The notes under the pieces are model-generated. The model had not been told where the DNA came from, ran no database searches, and saw only the letters and a program-made list of their open reading frames with translations. The translations under genes were made by a program, and so were the position numbers. A stretch of 8,226 nt of DNA from Actinomycetales bacterium (GTDB taxonomy: Bacteria; Actinomycetota; Actinomycetes; Actinomycetales; Dermabacteraceae): contig JAAZLF010000048.1 in assembly GCA_012799425.1 (NCBI GenBank), forward strand, positions 1 to 8,226. The letters are read 5' to 3'. The stretch's first letter is position 1. Every line of letters starts with the position of its first letter. This document shows, piece by piece, positions 5,097 through 8,226 of the stretch.

Positions 5097-5425
5097 GCAG
5101 CGGTGCCGCATCGGTCCTGGCCTGGACCGGGGCCGCCACCGCCGTGATCGGCGGATTGTCCCTGCTCGGGGTCGGGACCCTCGCTCAGTCCCGGGCCGCG
5201 ACGGCCGCGGACCTCGCCTCCCTCGCCGGCGCCGATGCACTCGCCGCCGCGCACGCCCAGCCCTGTGCGGTCGCCCGCGAGGCCGCCGCCCGCAACGGCG
5301 CCGTGCTGCGGCACTGCGAACTGCGCGACTGGGACGTGCTGGTCGAGGTCCAGGTCGATGCCTCCCCGCTGCCGTCGGCGACCGCTCGCTCCCGAGCCGG
5401 CCCCGGCCCGGCAGATCTGCCATGA
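5093..5425 (+). CDS. Second TadE-like protein (Rv3654c / 'helicase/secretion neighborhood TadE-like' family)
   Basis: A 110-residue protein with one N-terminal membrane segment (~8-30), followed by AQSRAATAADLASLAGADAL (~31-50), the family's characteristic 'RA.AAADLA.LA' stretch. Two cysteines (C58 in QPCAVAREAAARNG and C75 in LRHCE) have the spacing usual in this family and may form a disulfide outside the membrane. A short strand-rich end (WDVLVEVQVDA) and a Pro/Ala tail follow. Unlike the pilin and TadE it lacks an RG^xxTAE processing site; the N-terminus reads MSSGAASVLAW, so it may stay unprocessed. The start overlaps the tadE stop (ATGA) with only GGTGACGGG as a weak SD, indicating coupled translation. 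It is the last gene of the operon. The exact role is unknown; a minor pilin or export-associated component is inferred from neighbours. Confidence 0.82.
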   Translation: MSSGAASVLAWTGAATAVIGGLSLLGVGTLAQSRAATAADLASLAGADALAAAHAQPCAVAREAAARNGAVLRHCELRDWDVLVEVQVDASPLPSATARSRAGPGPADLP

Positions 5426-5466
5426 GCTACCCGCCGATCCGTCCGCCGCCAGCCCTCCGCCGCTCG

Positions 5467-5490
5467 GTCCCCTGCCCGGCGGCGCAGGAC
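5467..5490. terminator. Weak hairpin in the convergent gap between the tad operon and the helicase
   Basis: The 69-base gap between two converging genes has CCTGC (5471-5475) pairing with GCAGG (5484-5488), or alternatively GTCC (5467-5470) plus TGC (5473-5475) with GCA plus GGAC (5484-5490) and a two-base bulge. It is weaker than the other hairpins here and has no T-run. A bidirectional terminator is expected at this place, but the structural support is modest. Confidence 0.3.
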
Positions 5491-5494
5491 GGGC

Positions 5495-7951
5495 TCAGGG
5501 CCTCAGCAGCTCCAGCAGCCGCACCGCCTCCCGCTTCGACAGGGGTTCGTTGCCGTTGCCGCACTTCGGGGACACCACGCAGGCGGGACAGCCCGACTCA
5601 CAGCCGCACTCGCCGATCATGTCGGCGGTGGCACGCAGCCAGGCGTCGGCGTCGTCGGCGCCGCGCTCGGCGAAGCCGGCCCCGCCCGGTGCCCCGTCGT
5701 ACACGAAGATCGTGGGCTCGCCGGTGTCCTCGTGCAGCGCTGCGGACAGCCCTCCGATGTCCCAGCGGTCGCAGGTCGCCAGCAGAGGGAGCATCGAGAT
5801 CGCGGCGTGCTCGGCCGCGTGCAGCGCCCCGGGCAGCTCCTCGCCGGGGATCTCGGCGGCGTCGGTCCGCTCGCGCGGGATCACCCACCACACCGCCTTG
5901 GTGGTCAGGGTGCGCGGCGGCAGGTCCAGCGGATGCTGCGCGAGCACGGCCTGGGTGAACACGTCACGCATCTGATATCCGGTGACCTGATCGGTGACGT
6001 CCACCGTGCCGAAGCACAGCTGCACCCCGCCGGCCCACTCGACCTCACGATCGATCTGCCGGATCCGCAGGGTCGAGGACGACTGCGGATGGGTGGTGTG
6101 CAGCGGATCCTCCCGGTGCACGAACGCCGCCGCCTGCTCGACATCCAGATGATCGACCACATAGCTGCGGCCCTGATGGAGGTAGACGGCGCCGTCATGC
6201 ACCTGGGTGTGCGCGCTCGCGGCATCCACCGTGCCCAGCAGCACCCCGCTGGCCTGCTCGACGATCCGCACCGGCTCCCCGCCGCTGCCGCGCAGATCGG
6301 TGAGGCCGTGCGCGGACTCGCTCATCGTCCAGTACCATCCCGTGCTCCGCGAACGCAGCACTCCGCGAGCGGCGAGGGTGGTCAGCAGGTCGCGGGCGGT
6401 GGGTCCGAAGATCCCCTCCTCGCCGTCGCGGATCGCGAGCTCGGAGGCGGCGGCGCACAGGTGCGGGGTCATCACATACGGGTTCCCGGGGTCGAAGACC
6501 GATGCCTCCACCTCGGCACCGAAGATCGTCTCGGGGTGATGGACCACGTAGGTGTCCAGCGGGTCCTCCCGGGCGACGAACACGGCGAGCGCTCCCCCGT
6601 CGGCGTCCTGCCTGCGCCCGGCGCGGCCGAACTGCTGCCACAGCGAGGCACGGGTGCCCGGCCAGCCGGCGACCACCACCGCATCCAGGCCGGCGATATC
6701 GATGCCCAGCTCGAGCGCGTTGGTCGAAGCCAGCGCCTTCAACGTGCCCGAGCGCAGATCGTCCTCCAGGGTGCGCCGCTCGCGGGCGAGATACCCGCCG
6801 CGGTAGGCGGCCACGCGCGAGGCGCGGTCCAGCAGCCCGGGAGCCCCGGTCTGCTCGCCCTTCTGGGTGAGCAGCCGCTGGGCACCGCTGGACACCAGCT
6901 CCGCCCCGCGCCGGGAGCGGGCGAAGACGAGGGTCTGCACGTCCCGCTCGACGAGGTCGGCCAGAATCGTGGCGGCCTCGCTGGTCGCGGAGCGGCGCAG
7001 CGGGTCCTCGGCCCGTCTCGTGTCGTCGTCGGCACCGTGCTCGTCGTCCTCGGGCCCGGCCCCGTGCACCGCGTCGTCTGCGCCGCAGTCCGTCCAGCGC
7101 GCCGGGTCCCCGCGCCCGTCGACGCGCGTGCGGGTCCCCGGCTCCCACAGCCCGATGGTGAGCCCCGCCCGCGGCGAGCCGTCCTCGGTGACCGCCTCGA
7201 CGTCCCGCCCGATCAGGCGCGAGGCGGACAGCTCGGGATTCGCGGTGGTGGCCGAGGCGAGGATGAACGTGGGATCCGCGCGATAGTGGGCGGCGATCCG
7301 GCGCAGGCGCCGCATCACCATCGACACATGGCTGCCGAACACCCCGCGGTAGCTGTGGCACTCGTCGATCACCACGTAGCGCAGCGCCCGGAAGAAGTGC
7401 GCCCACTGCTCGTGCCCGGGCAGGATCCCAAAGTGCAGCATGTCGGGGTTGGTCAGCACCACGGTGCCATGGCGGCGCACCCAGCGACGCTGCTCGGCGG
7501 GGGTGTCGCCGTCGTAGACCGCGACGCGGGCATCGCGGATCCCGGCGCCGTCGGCCATCGCGGTGATGTTGGTGAGCTGGTCCGCGGCGAGCGCCTTGGT
7601 GGGCGAGAGGTACAGGGTGGTGGCACGCGGCGCCAGGTAGTCGTGCTCGCGGGCACCGATCGCGGTGAGCACCGGCAGCAGATAGGCCAGCGACTTGCCG
7701 GAGGCGGTGGCGGTGGCGAGCACCACGTCCTGACCGTCATGGGCACGCTGTGCGGCCTGTTCCTGATGGATCCACGGGGCGGTGATGCCGCGCTCGCCCA
7801 GATGCTGGACCAGGCGCGGGTCGACCCATCCCGGGAAGCTGCCGCGGCGCCCGGCGCGGGCGGGCCTGCGCTCGACGTGGGTGAGACAGGTGCGGCGGGT
7901 CAGCGGCGCCGTCAGGTCGGCCAGGAGATCCTCGGCTGCACCTGCCCGCAT
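5495..7951 (-). CDS. DECH-box helicase with C-terminal four-Cys MrfA/DUF1998-type domain (Rv3649 family)
   Basis: An 818-residue superfamily 2 DNA helicase, the 'helicase/secretion neighborhood DEAH-box' family, related to B. subtilis MrfA (YprA), which acts in repair of mitomycin-type damage. From ATG 7951: HQEQA (62-66), motif I ATATASGKS (79-87), Ia PTKALAADQ (117-125), LTNPDMLH (166-173), motif II VIDECHSY (194-201; DECH in place of DEAH), motif III LASATTANP (231-239), motif IV TLVFARSRRGAEL (340-352), motif V STNALELGIDIAG (409-421) and motif VI QQFGRAGRRQ (439-448). The C-terminal domain ends with C784-x3-C788-x2-C791-x5-C797, the family's proposed zinc cluster, then PLSKREAVRLLELL. 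An acidic insert (~282-315) joins the two RecA lobes. ATG 7951 has GGGGAG and GAGGAG upstream and leaves 22 residues before the conserved LTHV, usual for the family; GTG 7999 (with GGAG at 8007-8010) and TTG 8038 are in-frame alternatives. It converges on the tad operon and diverges from the gene at 8047. Confidence 0.93.
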   Translation of the reverse strand: MRAGAAEDLLADLTAPLTRRTCLTHVERRPARAGRRGSFPGWVDPRLVQHLGERGITAPWIHQEQAAQRAHDGQDVVLATATASGKSLAYLLPVLTAIGAREHDYLAPRATTLYLSPTKALAADQLTNITAMADGAGIRDARVAVYDGDTPAEQRRWVRRHGTVVLTNPDMLHFGILPGHEQWAHFFRALRYVVIDECHSYRGVFGSHVSMVMRRLRRIAAHYRADPTFILASATTANPELSASRLIGRDVEAVTEDGSPRAGLTIGLWEPGTRTRVDGRGDPARWTDCGADDAVHGAGPEDDEHGADDDTRRAEDPLRRSATSEAATILADLVERDVQTLVFARSRRGAELVSSGAQRLLTQKGEQTGAPGLLDRASRVAAYRGGYLARERRTLEDDLRSGTLKALASTNALELGIDIAGLDAVVVAGWPGTRASLWQQFGRAGRRQDADGGALAVFVAREDPLDTYVVHHPETIFGAEVEASVFDPGNPYVMTPHLCAAASELAIRDGEEGIFGPTARDLLTTLAARGVLRSRSTGWYWTMSESAHGLTDLRGSGGEPVRIVEQASGVLLGTVDAASAHTQVHDGAVYLHQGRSYVVDHLDVEQAAAFVHREDPLHTTHPQSSSTLRIRQIDREVEWAGGVQLCFGTVDVTDQVTGYQMRDVFTQAVLAQHPLDLPPRTLTTKAVWWVIPRERTDAAEIPGEELPGALHAAEHAAISMLPLLATCDRWDIGGLSAALHEDTGEPTIFVYDGAPGGAGFAERGADDADAWLRATADMIGECGCESGCPACVVSPKCGNGNEPLSKREAVRLLELLRP

Positions 7952-8037
7952 CCGCTCCTCGCTCCCCGCGCGTCCCCACAGGACCTGCGCATCTCTCACA
8001 CCTGATCTCCGATCCGGCCCCAGGTGGCTGATGCACA

Positions 8038-8043
8038 ATCGTA
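8038..8043 (-). promoter_or_regulatory. Candidate -10 element for the helicase gene
   Basis: On the minus strand the sequence is TACGAT, matching the actinobacterial -10 pattern TAnnnT. It would place the transcript start near 8031, upstream of both GTG 7999 and ATG 7951 and excluding the TTG 8038 start. No good -35 is seen. On the plus strand the overlapping CACAAT (8034-8039) ends 7 bases before ATG 8047, which would fit a leaderless start for the divergent gene, since that ATG has no SD. Both readings are weak. Confidence 0.3.
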
Positions 8044-8046
8044 GCC

Positions 8047-8226
8047 ATGTCGACCGACTCCCCGACCCCGCCCCCTCGCCTGCAGACCGCGCATATCGGG
8101 TCGCTGCATGAGGATCTCGCCGCCGCGCGATACACGAGCGCTCGGATCGAGACGCTGCTGGGGCCGGTCGCCTCGGCGGCGCTGCGCCGCGAGAACCCGG
8201 TCCCGGCCCGTCGGGTGCTCGAGCCC
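8047..8226 (+). CDS. Methyltransferase with DUF7059-like N-terminal domain (partial, 5' end)
   Basis: Sixty codons from ATG 8047 remain open at the window end. After a Pro/Thr-rich start the sequence LHEDLAAARYTSARIETLLGP (20-40) and VASAALRRENPVP (41-53) resembles the N-terminal helical domain (DUF7059) of actinobacterial class I SAM-dependent methyltransferases of the HemK/RsmC-like type. The methyltransferase domain itself would lie beyond the window, so activity cannot be judged here. No Shine-Dalgarno is visible before the ATG, which suggests leaderless translation or a start further in. It diverges from the helicase, with 95 bases between the two preferred starts, so the promoters must overlap. 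Assignment rests on remembered family resemblance and is moderate. Confidence 0.65.
   Translation, partial: MSTDSPTPPPRLQTAHIGSLHEDLAAARYTSARIETLLGPVASAALRRENPVPARRVLEP

Noticed and set aside
2709..5423. A 904-codon open frame on the minus strand covering most of the tad operon
   Set aside because: It is fully antisense to genes with clear motifs, is rich in Arg, Pro and Gly with no recognisable domain, and is explained by GC-biased codon positions that suppress stops in the shadow frame.
5422..5958. A possible extra operon gene starting at ATG 5422 with an ATGA overlap to the second TadE-like gene
   Set aside because: The overlap looks tempting, but there is no SD, the product is Pro/Arg/Ser repeats, and most of it runs antisense through the 3' end of the helicase.
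5732..8005. A 757-codon open frame on the plus strand opposite the helicase
   Set aside because: Antisense shadow of a helicase with intact motifs; its sequence has no domain signature and its composition mirrors the other strand.

Overview
The window is very GC-rich (above 70% by eye), with GC-biased third codon positions and genes packed on ATGA start/stop overlaps. Gene content and order point to a Gram-positive actinobacterium. The combination of a CpaE/Ssd-like protein, TadA, TadB/C, a small Flp-type pilin, TadE, a second TadE-like protein and a DECH-box helicase is the actinobacterial 'helicase/secretion neighborhood' (compare Rv3660c to Rv3654c and Rv3649 of Mycobacterium tuberculosis). 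Order Micrococcales, possibly a Brachybacterium-like genus, is a guess from overall impression only.

Layout. Positions 1-483 hold the 3' part of an exonuclease III gene, followed by two strong hairpins (491-512 and 554-587) that look like its terminators. Positions 588-859 are a somewhat less GC-rich non-coding stretch with a plausible sigma-70-type promoter. Positions 860-5425 are a plus-strand tad pilus/secretion operon: ssd (CpaE/MinD-like), tadA (motor ATPase), a single ORF that fuses TadB-like and TadC-like inner-membrane platform halves, a 66-residue Flp-type pilin, tadE (minor pilin) and a second TadE-like protein. Every junction is translationally coupled except the one before the pilin gene. 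There, a 160-base gap is almost filled by six back-to-back perfect hairpins, followed by the best Shine-Dalgarno sequence in the operon. A further 13-bp perfect hairpin sits immediately after the pilin gene, inside the first codons of tadE.

A minus-strand gene (5495-7951) converges on the operon. It encodes a large DECH-box helicase with a C-terminal four-cysteine signature of the MrfA/YprA (DUF1998) family. Divergent from it, at 8047, begins a methyltransferase-like gene with a DUF7059-type N-terminus, cut by the window end.

How it fits together. TadA should power assembly of the pilin and minor pilin through the TadB-TadC platform, with the Ssd/CpaE-like protein acting in localisation or regulation. 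The pilin and TadE share an RG^xxTAE-type prepilin peptidase site, but no prepilin peptidase is encoded here, so it must lie elsewhere. The helicase is a conserved neighbour with a probable DNA-repair role; a functional link to the pilus is not shown by the sequence. The most unusual signal is the hairpin array around the pilin cistron. It suggests RNA-level control (processing, stability or attenuation) that sets pilin output apart from the rest of the operon.
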